NCBI GenBank assembly: GCA_014238425.1
Contig: JABABD010000032.1
Span: forward strand, 1 to 64,000
Origin: Flavobacteriaceae bacterium
GTDB taxonomy: Bacteria > Bacteroidota > Bacteroidia > Flavobacteriales > Flavobacteriaceae
Length of the DNA: 64,000 bases
Direction: 5' to 3'
Of this stretch, positions 42,784-51,303 are shown piece by piece. The notes under the pieces were generated by a model. The model was not told where the DNA came from. It did no database searches and saw only the letters and a list, made by a program, of their open reading frames with translations. The position numbers were made by a program, and so were the translations under genes. Position 1 is the stretch's first letter; each line of letters begins with the position of its first letter.

Positions 42784-45168
42784 ATGATACGTAATTATAT
42801 AAAAATCGCATGGAGAAGCTTAAAGACCAATCGCCTATTTTCGATTGTTAATATTCTCGGACTTTCTATTGGCTTAGCAACAACTTTAATATTGTTTTTG
42901 TTTATTCTTCACGAGCATAGTTTTGACACTATGTATGCTAATAAAGAGCGTATTTACAGAGTATTGTTGAATACTACAGAAGACGATTTAGAAACTTGGG
43001 CCAATATACCTTCAGCAATAGGACCGGAGTTAAAAACGAATATACCAGATGTAGTTGACTCAGGCAGATTATTAAGGCACGATTTTGGCGGAACGGCTTT
43101 TATAAAAGCAGGAGATGATGTGTTTGCTGAGGATAAGTTGTTTTGGTCAGATCCTTCAATATTAGAGATGTTTGATGTCGAAATCATCAAGGGAAGTGGT
43201 GCTGAGAACCTTAAAAGCCCTAATAATATATTACTTTCAGAGCGTACTGCTCAACGTTATTTCGGACAAGAAGATCCTATTGGTAAAACAGTGGTACTTG
43301 ATAATAGAAATACATTTGAGGTTAAAGGTGTTTACAAGGATTTCGCAAATAACAGCTCTTTGGATTTTAATGTTATAGCGCCATTTATGATGCAAAGTGC
43401 AGCTAAGAACCCAACATGGGGCAACGCAAGTTTTGAGACGTTTTTGATGCTGAATTCCGATTCACCTGATATTGCAGGCATTGAAACTAAAATTCAGGAA
43501 TTGTTGGATGTTAATGTTAAAAAGGAAGAGCAGTGGTATAATTTCTCAATTCAACCCTTAGAGCGAATCCATTTGTACTCATCTTCCTATTCAAACAGTT
43601 ATATTGACAATAATGGCGATATCAATCAAATACGGAATCTTACAGCCTTGGCTATTTTGATTCTCATTATTGCCTGTATTAACTACATGAATTTAATTAC
43701 GGCACGGTCTCAAAAGCGAGCGATAGATGTAGGAATAAATAAAACCCTTGGTGCTTCTGTAAGTCATGTGATTACACGGTTTTATGTAGAAACAGGATTA
43801 ATTACAGCCATTGCTATGATTTTAGGATTGTTGTTTACCACCATAGCCTTGCCGGTCTTTAATGAAATTGCTGGGAAACAATTAGATATAGCTTCCTTAT
43901 TGTCTCTTAAGATTTTTGGGTTCTTGTTGCTTATTTGGGTAGTGACGAGTCTCATTTCAGGCTCCTACCCAGCGTTGTATTTATCGCGTTTCTCGCCTAA
44001 AGAAGTCATGAAACCATCAGCCAGTAAAGGTGGTATGGCAAGTACCATTCGAAAAACCTTGGTGGTAGTTCAATTTTCCGCTTCAGTTGTTTTGATTATT
44101 GGTGTGATTGTAATACATCAACAATTAGAATACATCCAAAATAAAAAATTAGGTTATAATCCAGAGAATGTAATGGCTATTTCAACCGCTGGAATTAGAG
44201 GAGGTCAAGCAAGTACCGCTTTGGTAAATGCCTTTGAAAAACTACCAAACGTGTCAGTAGTAGGTAGGTCGCAAGGCTATCCAGGAATGGGAGTAAGTGG
44301 TCGTAGTATTACTAAACCGAATAGCGATGAAAGTGCGAGTATACAAACCAACAGATCGGAGCCTTCAGTAGCGGATGTTTTGCAACTTAAATTACTCGCA
44401 GGTCAATTACTACCAAAAAATAAACAAGAGGGAGATACTTTGGTTGAGGTAGTAGTGAATAAAACGACTGTCGATTTTTTGGGCCTGTCACCAGAAGAAG
44501 CCATCGGAAAAAAAGTAGATATGCAACTTGGTAATAACGCTTACATTTATGGAGTTGTAGATAATTTTAACTTCGCTTCTTTGCATAATCCAATTGGTGC
44601 CTATGCATTTCATAATTCGAGTCGTGAGCGAAAATCCTATTTGCTAATTCGATTTACTAATGACGTATTTACCGAGACTGTTTCGAAATTTGAGAAGACA
44701 TTTAAAGAGGTGGCACCTAACTCGGCATTTGAGTACGCCTTCTTAGATAAGAATCTTGAGCTGTTATATGAAAAAGAAACACGAACTGCCAATATAGGTT
44801 TATTGTTTTCAATTCTAGCCGTATTAGTAGCTTGTTTAGGGTTATTCGGATTGGCAGCATTTATGGCGGAGCAACGTAATAAAGAAATTGGGATACGAAA
44901 AGTGTTTGGCGCAAGTGTCTCAAAGATTGTTCAGTTGCTATCGATGGATTTTATGAAGTTGGTTTTGATCTCTTTAGTCATTAGTTTTCCATTAGCCTTG
45001 TATCTAATGAACAATTGGTTACAAGATTTCGCATATAGAATTGATATTTCCTGGACGGTATTTTTAGTTGCAGGTCTCTTGTCCTTGATTGTCACATTTG
45101 CTACAGTGGGATATCAGGCCATTAAAGCGGCAGTTGCCAACCCTATTAAAAGCTTAAGAACAGAATGA
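42784..45168 (+). CDS. MacB/FtsX-like ABC permease 6 of 6
   Basis: This 794-residue paralogue starts MIRNYIKIAWRSLKTNRLFS. The central motif is RAIDVGINKTLGASVSH, where the usual E of EVGIRK is D and R is N, a small departure from the family. The C-terminal ACLGLFGLAAFMAEQRNKE, EIGIRKVFGAS and NPIKSLRTE are normal. Its TGA stop overlaps an ATG in the frame of the GIN-domain gene. The altered central coupling motif could mean weaker or different ATPase coupling. Confidence 0.89.
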   Translation: MIRNYIKIAWRSLKTNRLFSIVNILGLSIGLATTLILFLFILHEHSFDTMYANKERIYRVLLNTTEDDLETWANIPSAIGPELKTNIPDVVDSGRLLRHDFGGTAFIKAGDDVFAEDKLFWSDPSILEMFDVEIIKGSGAENLKSPNNILLSERTAQRYFGQEDPIGKTVVLDNRNTFEVKGVYKDFANNSSLDFNVIAPFMMQSAAKNPTWGNASFETFLMLNSDSPDIAGIETKIQELLDVNVKKEEQWYNFSIQPLERIHLYSSSYSNSYIDNNGDINQIRNLTALAILILIIACINYMNLITARSQKRAIDVGINKTLGASVSHVITRFYVETGLITAIAMILGLLFTTIALPVFNEIAGKQLDIASLLSLKIFGFLLLIWVVTSLISGSYPALYLSRFSPKEVMKPSASKGGMASTIRKTLVVVQFSASVVLIIGVIVIHQQLEYIQNKKLGYNPENVMAISTAGIRGGQASTALVNAFEKLPNVSVVGRSQGYPGMGVSGRSITKPNSDESASIQTNRSEPSVADVLQLKLLAGQLLPKNKQEGDTLVEVVVNKTTVDFLGLSPEEAIGKKVDMQLGNNAYIYGVVDNFNFASLHNPIGAYAFHNSSRERKSYLLIRFTNDVFTETVSKFEKTFKEVAPNSAFEYAFLDKNLELLYEKETRTANIGLLFSILAVLVACLGLFGLAAFMAEQRNKEIGIRKVFGASVSKIVQLLSMDFMKLVLISLVISFPLALYLMNNWLQDFAYRIDISWTVFLVAGLLSLIVTFATVGYQAIKAAVANPIKSLRTE

Positions 45169-45185
45169 ATTTTAAAAATTATATT

Positions 45186-45929
45186 ATGAAAAATTTAAAA
45201 TATTATACAACGATTATATGTATTTGCTTAACACAAGTCATGTTGTCGCAAACAAAAAGAGCGGTTGAGAGTTTTAATAAGGTAATCATTAGTCCTCATA
45301 TTGAAACCACTTTTGTACAAGGTGACGAAAACTCATTAACTATTCTCGATAGTTCAGAGTCTGAGGATAAAATAAACATTGAAGTAAATGGAGAGACACT
45401 ACGTGTGTATTTGGACGATGCCAAAGAAACTACGAAACATATAAAGGTTGTGAAGAATGGTGTGAAAAGGAAAGTACCGATCTATAAAGGAAAAGTATTG
45501 ACTATAAAAATCTCATACAAGAACTTGGAGACTCTTTCAATTAGAGGAGAACAGGCCACATTATGCGAAAGTCGTTTGGACGTCGAAAAATTCAAGCTTA
45601 AAATTTATGGAGAATCGGAGGTCGTGTTCAATGAGGTTCATTTTTCAGATTTTGATGTCGATGTGTATGGCGAAAGTCATTTATCTATAAAGAAGGGTAC
45701 TATTGGTAATCAAAAAATAACTGCCTATGGCGAAGGTATTATCGATCTTGTAGAAGTTGATAACAAATTCTCGAAGCTTAAAGCTTACGGAGAAGCTGAA
45801 TTTATTGTTCAAACGTCAGAACGCATTAAGTTTACGGCTTATGGCGAGGCTAAACTACGCTATAAAGGATCAGCAATTATCAATAAAGGTTTGAGTTTTG
45901 GAGATTCGCAAATTCAACGTATTGACTAA
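45186..45929 (+). CDS. Secreted GIN-domain (DUF2807) protein
   Basis: The protein has about 247 residues from the ATG at 45186, which gives a good signal peptide (MKNLKYYTTIICICLTQVML); an ATG at 45165 overlaps the permease stop and is possible. The mature part has the repeated beta-helix turns of GIN/DUF2807 proteins, seen as IYGESEVVF, VYGESHLSI, AYGEGIIDL, AYGEAEFIV and AYGEAKLRY. Such proteins are exported to the periplasm or surface and are found beside MacB-like systems in Bacteroidota. It may be a substrate or envelope-stress sensor of the pump, which is inference. Confidence 0.82.
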   Translation: MKNLKYYTTIICICLTQVMLSQTKRAVESFNKVIISPHIETTFVQGDENSLTILDSSESEDKINIEVNGETLRVYLDDAKETTKHIKVVKNGVKRKVPIYKGKVLTIKISYKNLETLSIRGEQATLCESRLDVEKFKLKIYGESEVVFNEVHFSDFDVDVYGESHLSIKKGTIGNQKITAYGEGIIDLVEVDNKFSKLKAYGEAEFIVQTSERIKFTAYGEAKLRYKGSAIINKGLSFGDSQIQRID

Positions 45930-45964
45930 GTTAAAATCATCAATCATTAATATATCAAATTAAA

Positions 45965-46642
45965 ATGGTAAATACATTAGTAAAATTGAGCAATGCAACA
46001 AGAGCAGTGAACTCTGGAAGTAAGGAGGTAATCTTGTTAGATGGTATAGACATGACTGTTAAAGAAGGAGAGTTTATTTCGTTGATGGGACCTTCAGGTT
46101 CTGGTAAATCTACATTGCTTAATTGTATAGGTATGCTAGATAGTTTTACTGGCGGTGGTTATACGTTTCTAGGAGAACCTGTTCATAGTATGAAAGAAAA
46201 ACACCGGTCAAGACTTTATAAAGATTATATAGGTTTTGTTTTCCAGGCATATCATCTTATTGATGAACTCACCGTCAAAGAAAATATAGAGACGCCATTA
46301 TTGTATAAAAATGTTAAGTCATCTGAACGAAAAGCTTTAGTCGCAGATATACTCGATCGTTTTAATATCGTTGGAAAAAAAGACCTATTTCCGTCTCAAT
46401 TAAGTGGTGGTCAGCAACAATTGGTTGGAATAGCTAGAGCGTTGATTTCAGAACCAAAATTGATCTTAGCAGATGAGCCAACAGGAAATCTTAACTCTAA
46501 GCAGGGAGAGGAGATTATGGAATTGTTTTCAGAGCTGAATAAAGAAGGTGTTACCATATTACAAGCCACACATTCAGAAAGCAATGCAAGCTATGGCTCA
46601 AGAATCATTAATCTTTTGGATGGCAAAATGGTCTCCGAATAA
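45965..46642 (+). CDS. ABC transporter ATPase, MacB/LolD type (second copy)
   Basis: This 225-residue ATPase has Walker A GPSGSGKST, Q-loop VFQAYHL, signature LSGGQQQLVGIARA, Walker B LILADEPTGNLNS and switch His in ATHSESN. The signature has L in place of the R of the first ATPase after QQQ, and the D-loop reads LNS rather than LDS. It probably powers permeases 4-6, being in their transcription block. The TolC-like gene follows after 10 bases. Confidence 0.92.
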   Translation: MVNTLVKLSNATRAVNSGSKEVILLDGIDMTVKEGEFISLMGPSGSGKSTLLNCIGMLDSFTGGGYTFLGEPVHSMKEKHRSRLYKDYIGFVFQAYHLIDELTVKENIETPLLYKNVKSSERKALVADILDRFNIVGKKDLFPSQLSGGQQQLVGIARALISEPKLILADEPTGNLNSKQGEEIMELFSELNKEGVTILQATHSESNASYGSRIINLLDGKMVSE

Positions 46643-46652
46643 TTCTAAATAT

Positions 46653-48074
46653 ATGTCATCAAAATTAGTTATATGCCTATTTGTATTTTGCATTCAGCAC
46701 ATTTCATTTTCACAAGTTGAAAATGAAAAGAGCTACACCTTGAATGAATGTATAACCATAGCTTTAGAAAACAATCTAGATTTAAAATCTACGCAATTAA
46801 ATGCAAGTTCTGCGGCTATTAATTTCAGACAGTCAAAAGCAAATGTACTGCCAACATTAAATGGCAATTATAATATAGGTGTCAATAACGGACGAAGTAT
46901 AGATCCTTTTACCAACGATTTTATAAATCAAGAACTAACGTTTTCTAATGCACGTTTAAATTTAGATGTTACTGTCTTTAATGGCTTCCGATTAATCAAT
47001 ACGATTAAACAAGAACGATTGAATACGCTGGTTTCAGAGATGGAAATTGAAGAAGCTAAACAAAACTTGATACTGAATGTTACACTTGCTTATCTTCAGG
47101 TGTTGAATAGCAGGGACGTGTTGGAATTGGCTAAAAAGCGTGCAGAGGTTACTGATAAGCAGTTGAATAGGCAAGAGAACCTCTATAAAGAAGAAGTCGG
47201 GAATCCAGCAGATTATACAGATATCAAAGCGCAGAAAACTATAGACGAAACGAGTATCTTATCATCAGAAAGTAGTTTGAATAACGCAAAATTGAACCTT
47301 ATTGGATTGCTAAATATAAAGGATGATATTAGTATTGATACGAAAGATTTATTGTTAGATTTTGAAAACTATCCATTATCATCTGAAGATGTGTTTAATG
47401 ATGCATTGCAAAACCTTGCAACTTTCAAGACTCAGGAATTGAGGATAAAAGCTGCTAAAAAAGGCATTAATGTTGCTAAAGCACAGTTTACGCCAGAAGT
47501 ATCGATTTTTGGACAATTAAACACAAACTATTCGAGTGCTGCACAGACCTTTGTAGAAACAGGTTCAAGTGTTGTTGAGACAGGGGACTTCGTAGTAATA
47601 AACAATCAGAATTCACCTGTGTTAACAGACCAAAAGGAATTTAGAGCTGAAAAAATTGGTTATAAAGATCAATTTGACAATAACTTGAACACAGTTATTG
47701 GTTTATCTGTAGGCGTGCCTCTTTTTAATGGTTTCAGAGCAAAAAATAACGTAGCATTGGAGAAGATTAAAGTAGAAGAATCACTTGTTGAACTCGATCG
47801 CACTGAACAAAGTATTAAGAATGCCATTAAGCAAGTCCATTTTGATATGGAAGCTGCATTCAAGCGTCATCAAAGTTTACTGAAGCAGGTTGAAGCCTTT
47901 GAAGAATCTTATCGCGTTAATGAAATAAGGTTTAACAATGGTGCTTCAAATTTCTTGGCTTATATTACTAGTAAAAACAACCTCGATAATGCTCAAACAA
48001 ATCTTACAAACTCCAAATATGAATATCTGTTACGCGTTAAAGTTTTAGAATATTACAGAGGCAGTGTTTATTGA
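46653..48074 (+). CDS. TolC-like outer membrane efflux protein
   Basis: The protein has about 473 residues from the ATG at 46653 (MSSKLVICLFVFCIQHISFS), a signal peptide; a longer reading from 46548 overlaps the ATPase and is rejected. The mature part shows the doubled OEP pattern: SYTLNECITIALENNLDLKS near the start, long heptad helices, NGRSIDPF and NTNYSS loops, and the second half with GVPLFNGFRAKNNV. It forms the outer membrane exit duct for the adaptor and permeases of this array and closes the array. Confidence 0.92.
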   Translation: MSSKLVICLFVFCIQHISFSQVENEKSYTLNECITIALENNLDLKSTQLNASSAAINFRQSKANVLPTLNGNYNIGVNNGRSIDPFTNDFINQELTFSNARLNLDVTVFNGFRLINTIKQERLNTLVSEMEIEEAKQNLILNVTLAYLQVLNSRDVLELAKKRAEVTDKQLNRQENLYKEEVGNPADYTDIKAQKTIDETSILSSESSLNNAKLNLIGLLNIKDDISIDTKDLLLDFENYPLSSEDVFNDALQNLATFKTQELRIKAAKKGINVAKAQFTPEVSIFGQLNTNYSSAAQTFVETGSSVVETGDFVVINNQNSPVLTDQKEFRAEKIGYKDQFDNNLNTVIGLSVGVPLFNGFRAKNNVALEKIKVEESLVELDRTEQSIKNAIKQVHFDMEAAFKRHQSLLKQVEAFEESYRVNEIRFNNGASNFLAYITSKNNLDNAQTNLTNSKYEYLLRVKVLEYYRGSVY

Positions 48075-48207
48075 ACTCTATCTAGTGCCATATATGATCT
48101 CAGTTACATTAAACTCTCCGATGGTCGATTTTTTTGACCTCTTTAAGACAGTTAACGAATAAATAAGCTGAATTTCCAATATAATCTTCCATCTTGTCTG
48201 ACTTTTC

Positions 48208-48215
48208 TACTTTTG
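48208..48215 (+). promoter_or_regulatory. Bacteroidota-type -7 element
   Basis: TACTTTTG fits TAnnTTTG and lies 35 bases before a 36-residue membrane microprotein. No well-placed -33 TTG was found, so the call is tentative. Confidence 0.4.
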
Positions 48216-48249
48216 TATAGATAGATTAATCCATTTAAATCCCTTAATT

Positions 48250-48360
48250 ATGAAAGATGCTATTATATTAGTGTTGTTTATGTCTTTATTCTTCGGAGCG
48301 ATGTATGCTTATGCTTACTTTGAGTCTAAAGGATTAGAAAAGAAGAAAAACAAATATTAG
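48250..48360 (+). CDS. 36-residue membrane microprotein
   Basis: The frame encodes MKDAIILVLFMSLFFGAMYA followed by a short span and a Lys-rich tail ending KKKNKY. This is one membrane helix with a basic cytoplasmic end, a layout known from small regulators of membrane complexes. It follows a TAnnTTTG element and has a clear ATG and TAG. It lies 175 bases after the TolC-like gene and could act on the efflux array, but no family is recognised. Confidence 0.5.
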   Translation: MKDAIILVLFMSLFFGAMYAYAYFESKGLEKKKNKY

Positions 48361-48479
48361 AAAGATAAGTTCATACTTTTAGAATTCGAGAATCGCGTTT
48401 TATTATGCATATCTAAGTGTTAGATACACATTTGCTTTTAAAACACCTGATTTGTCGTTTCAGTAATAATGTTAAAAAC

Positions 48480-48515
48480 AAAATCCGCACAGGTAAACCC
48501 TTGTACGGATTTTTT
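48480..48515 (+). terminator. Hairpin terminator, part of structured repeat 1
   Basis: AAAATCCG and CGGATTTT pair around an inner AGG...CCC segment with a TAAA loop, followed by a T-run. A similar hairpin precedes the other two copies of the repeat. Confidence 0.65.
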
Positions 48516-48524
48516 GGTTTTACC

Positions 48525-48560
48525 CACAGTCAAGTTGCGTTTGATGTGGAACCAAAGTGA
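48525..48560 (+). repeat. Structured intergenic repeat, copy 1
   Basis: CAAGTTGCGTTTGATGTGGA followed by ACCAAAG recurs with small changes at about 50960 and 51114. In those copies the core is preceded by a short palindrome, which is degraded here. It lies between the TolC-like gene and the TetR gene. Confidence 0.55.
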
Positions 48561-48645
48561 CAAAAGTCGAAGGATGTTGTTGAGAATTGCATAGGCGTAA
48601 TAACGAGTTCGGTTACTCTTAGGGTTTGTTAAAGATATGTTAAAT

Positions 48646-48688
48646 AATAACCGAACGTTTGGTAAAATACTTTTGATGCATATATTTG
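48646..48688 (+). promoter_or_regulatory. TetR promoter with overlapping operator
   Basis: ACCGAACGTTTGGT (48650-48663) is an imperfect palindrome that overlaps a -33 TTTG. TATATTTG (48681-48688) is a perfect TAnnTTTG element 19 bases further. A related palindrome lies downstream at 49262, consistent with autoregulation. The ATG is only 4 bases after the -7 element, so the mRNA may be leaderless. Confidence 0.6.
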
Positions 48689-48692
48689 CATT

Positions 48693-49250
48693 ATGAGACC
48701 ACAAAAAGTACAAGATATTGAAATGTTAAATGGACTTATGTCTGTTTTTAGATCTAAAGGATATGAAGGTGCTAGTATGGCCGAATTGTCTAATGCTACT
48801 GGTTTAAAAAAAGCAAGTTTATATCATCGTTATCCTGGCGGTAAGAAAGATATGACGTCTGCCGTTTTAGTGCATTTAGAAGAGTCTATACATAAAAATG
48901 TATATCAGGTTTTAACTGATACTAAAAGAGAAAAAAGTGTACGTTTTGATGAAGCTATACAAAATATTAAAGCATTATATAATGATGGACGAGAGGTTTG
49001 TATGTATAGATCATTATCTCTCGATAGCGGAATAGAACTGTTTGGTGATCAAATTAAGCAGGGCGTTAATCTGGTAATTGAAAGTTTTAAGCAATATGGA
49101 TTAGCAGATGGGATGAGTGAAATAGATGCTACTGAAAATGCTACTCAAACGTTTATTGATATCCAAGGAAGTTTAGTATTATCAAAAGCATTACAAATGA
49201 CGAAACCATTTATTGATAGTTTAGAAAAAATAAAATTGAGATATAGTTAA
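48693..49250 (+). CDS. TetR/AcrR-family transcriptional regulator
   Basis: This 185-residue protein has an N-terminal helix-turn-helix: GLMSVFRSKGYEGASMAEL followed by NATGLKKASLYHRYPGGKKD. The C-terminal helical part is the ligand-binding domain. Two palindromes with the ACCGA...TCGGT core flank the gene, one over its promoter and one before the NTF2-like gene, so it probably represses itself and the downstream accessory genes. The downstream genes include an alpha/beta hydrolase, so an organic ligand is likely. The ligand is unknown. Confidence 0.88.
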   Translation: MRPQKVQDIEMLNGLMSVFRSKGYEGASMAELSNATGLKKASLYHRYPGGKKDMTSAVLVHLEESIHKNVYQVLTDTKREKSVRFDEAIQNIKALYNDGREVCMYRSLSLDSGIELFGDQIKQGVNLVIESFKQYGLADGMSEIDATENATQTFIDIQGSLVLSKALQMTKPFIDSLEKIKLRYS

Positions 49251-49261
49251 AAAAATTTAAA

Positions 49262-49295
49262 ATTCTAATTTACCGATCATTCGGTAAATTAGAAT
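49262..49295 (+). promoter_or_regulatory. Long palindromic operator before the NTF2-like gene
   Basis: Two perfect 15-base arms, ATTCTAATTTACCGA and its complement, surround TCAT. The inner TTTACCGA...TCGGTAAA is the type of site expected for a TetR-family repressor and matches the core over the tetR promoter. No T-run follows, so it is not a terminator. Confidence 0.68.
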
Positions 49296-49315
49296 AATCA
49301 ACAAAAATAAAAACA

Positions 49316-49732
49316 ATGAAAGAACAAAAACATCCACTTCCGCCATTTACAGAAGAAACGGCAAGGCGAAAGGTTCAAATGGCAGAAGATACTTGGAATA
49401 GTATGGACCCTAAAAAAGTATCCATGGCGTACTCTAAAGATGCTCAATGGAGAAACAGAGATAAATTCTTTATAGGAAGAGCAGCAATAGCTGAATTCTT
49501 ATCTGGTAAATGGAGTAAAGAGTTACACTACAAGCTTAAAAAACATCTTTGGAGTTTTACCGATAATAGAATCTCGGTACGATTCGAATATGAATGACAA
49601 GATACTGAAACCAATCAATGGAAGCGAACACATGGTAACGAACATTGGCAATTTGACAGTGACGGGTTCATGGAAATTAGAGATATGAGCGCCAATGATA
49701 TAAACATTAAGGAATCTGAACGAAAATTTTAA
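49316..49732 (+). pseudogene. NTF2-like (DUF1348) gene interrupted by an in-frame TGA
   Basis: The open part (49316-49597) encodes 93 residues: [20 protein letters not shown], then [20 protein letters not shown] and ending VRFEYE. TGA follows, but the same frame continues for 44 more codons with HGNEHWQFDSDGFMEIRDMS and ends ESERKF. In the DUF1348 family the residue after FEYE is normally Trp (TGG), so TGA is one base from the expected codon. The gene is therefore either a recent nonsense mutant or depends on readthrough. It follows the TetR operator. Intact members are small cone-shaped proteins that bind or convert small molecules. Confidence 0.8.
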
Positions 49733-49751
49733 CAAACAAAAAACCAAAATT

Positions 49752-49832
49752 ATGAGTACATCAAGAATCCATCAAGTAAAGCACTTTAAAAACTCATTGA
49801 GTTATGTGTGGAATAGTAAAAGGCGTCATTAA
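49752..49832 (+). CDS. Possible 26-residue remnant
   Basis: A short frame MSTSRIHQVKHFKNSLSYVW ends after six more residues. It follows the interrupted NTF2-like gene and precedes the hydrolase. It looks like the remains of a decayed gene rather than a functional peptide. No family is recognised. Confidence 0.2.
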   Translation: MSTSRIHQVKHFKNSLSYVWNSKRRH

Positions 49833-49886
49833 TAAGAAAATCTTATCGAATCGTATTTAATTAATAAAACAAACAAATTAGAAATT

Positions 49887-50873
49887 ATGAAAACACAAAT
49901 TTTAAAATCAGTATTTAGTATTATTGTATTAGCTGTACTCTCAATTAGCCTAGTATCTTTCACTAATTCCAAATCAGAATTAAAAGATACTATATTAGAA
50001 AAAGCGAACAAATCTACCTTGCATAAAAATGTTACCGTTAACGGATTGAATATTTTTTATCGGGAAGCAGGAGATGTAAACAAGCCAACCATTTTATTAT
50101 TGCATGGTTACCCAACGTCATCTCATATGTTTCGTAATTTAATTACAGATTTGTCTGTAAAATATCATGTATTAGCACCAGACTATCCAGGTTTTGGGAG
50201 GAGTGACCAACCCAAAATGAAGGATTTTGAATACACTTTTGACAATATGGCCAATATAGTAGAGGGCTTTCTAAAAGAGCTGAATATTGACAAATATAGT
50301 ATTTACTTAATGGATTATGGAGCACCTATTGGATTTAGAATCGCTGCAAAATATCCAGAAAAGGTTGAGTCTTTAATCATTCAAAATGGAAATGCTTATG
50401 ATGAAGGTTTACGTGATTTCTGGACTCCTATTAAAAAATACTGGAATGAATATACCGTAGAAAACGGAAAACCTTTGGAAGGTTTTCATTCTCCAGATGG
50501 GTTGAAATGGCAATATACACATGGAGTACAAGATGTAACAAAAATAAGCCCAGACAATTGGAATATTGATCTTCAACACCTAACCCGTGAGGAAAATAAT
50601 GAGATTCAATTAGCTATGTTCTATAGCTACAGAACAAACGTGCCTTTATATCCTGAATGGCAGCAATACTTTAGAGATCATCAACCTCCAACATTAATTG
50701 TTTGGGGAAAGAATGATTATATTTTTCCAGCAGATGGCGCTTACCCTTACAAAAGAGATTTAAAGAATTTAGAATTTCATTTATTGGATACAGGACATTT
50801 TGCCCTTGAAGAGAAAGGTGATGAAATAGCAGAGTATATTTTAAATTTCTTAGATAAAAATAATATTCAATAA
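49887..50873 (+). CDS. Exported alpha/beta hydrolase, epoxide hydrolase/haloalkane dehalogenase-like
   Basis: This 328-residue protein has an N-terminal signal peptide (MKTQILKSVFSIIVLAVLSI). The alpha/beta fold shows ILLLHGYPTSSHMF (oxyanion loop), DYPGFGRSDQP, a nucleophile elbow IYLMDYGAPIGFR in which the nucleophile position is Asp, then LIVWGKNDYIFP with the acid and DTGHFALEE with the catalytic His. An Asp nucleophile points to epoxide hydrolase or haloalkane dehalogenase chemistry rather than an esterase. It is the last gene of the TetR-controlled module. The substrate is unknown. Confidence 0.85.
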   Translation: MKTQILKSVFSIIVLAVLSISLVSFTNSKSELKDTILEKANKSTLHKNVTVNGLNIFYREAGDVNKPTILLLHGYPTSSHMFRNLITDLSVKYHVLAPDYPGFGRSDQPKMKDFEYTFDNMANIVEGFLKELNIDKYSIYLMDYGAPIGFRIAAKYPEKVESLIIQNGNAYDEGLRDFWTPIKKYWNEYTVENGKPLEGFHSPDGLKWQYTHGVQDVTKISPDNWNIDLQHLTREENNEIQLAMFYSYRTNVPLYPEWQQYFRDHQPPTLIVWGKNDYIFPADGAYPYKRDLKNLEFHLLDTGHFALEEKGDEIAEYILNFLDKNNIQ

Positions 50874-50915
50874 AACGCTTGCAACAAGTCATATACGTTT
50901 TTAAGCAGAACCACA

Positions 50916-50995
50916 AGATCCGCTCAAGTAAACTTGGCGAATCTCTTAGTTTCTAAGCCGTAACAAAGTTACGTTTGATGTGGAGCCAGAGAGAA
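50916..50995 (+). repeat. Structured intergenic repeat, copy 2 (gap 50874-51303)
   Basis: A hairpin AGAT...CAAG-TAAA-CTTG...ATCT (50916-50945, no T-run) is followed by the palindrome CGTAAC-AAA-GTTACG and then TTTGATGTGGAGCCAGAG. This has the same order as the other copies. I see no gene in this 430-base gap. Confidence 0.55.
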
Positions 50996-51070
50996 TGGCT
51001 AACACCTTGATCTCCTTTCCGAATTTGCAAATGCAATTTATTGTCTTTACAAGACAAACGTCTTAAAAAG

Positions 51071-51106
51071 AAAAACCTGATCAAGTTTACTTGATCAGGT
51101 TTTTAC
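51071..51106. terminator. Perfect bidirectional terminator, part of repeat copy 3
   Basis: AAAAACCTGATCAAG and CTTGATCAGGTTTTT form a perfect 15-base stem with a TTTA loop. It lies between the + strand hydrolase and the convergent - strand secreted-protein operon and could stop both. Confidence 0.85.
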
Positions 51107-51113
51107 CTTTTAA

Positions 51114-51156
51114 TTCGCAATCAAATTGCGCTTGATGTGGAGCCGGAGACAACGAC
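51114..51156 (+). repeat. Structured intergenic repeat, copy 3
   Basis: The palindrome CGCAAT-CAA-ATTGCG is followed by CTTGATGTGGAGCCGGAG, the best preserved copy of the core. The perfect terminator at 51071 lies directly before it. Confidence 0.6.
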
Positions 51157-51303
51157 CAAAATTTCAATTTTATAGTGTTTATAAGGTCTAAAGGAGGACT
51201 CCTTTTTAAGGGTCACCGAATAGGTCTCGATTTAACATAGCTTAACATTTACCGCAATACAATTAACCCAAAAACCAGCAATTGATATTAGATCATCTTA
51301 ACC

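Noticed and set aside
46548-46652. Extended N-terminus for the TolC-like protein
   Set aside because: It overlaps the ATPase gene and hides the signal peptide that starts at 46653.
48525-51156. tRNA or tmRNA gene suggested by the TGTGGAGCCGGAG core
   Set aside because: Only the core resembles a tRNA 3' end; no acceptor stem or anticodon arm can be folded around any copy.
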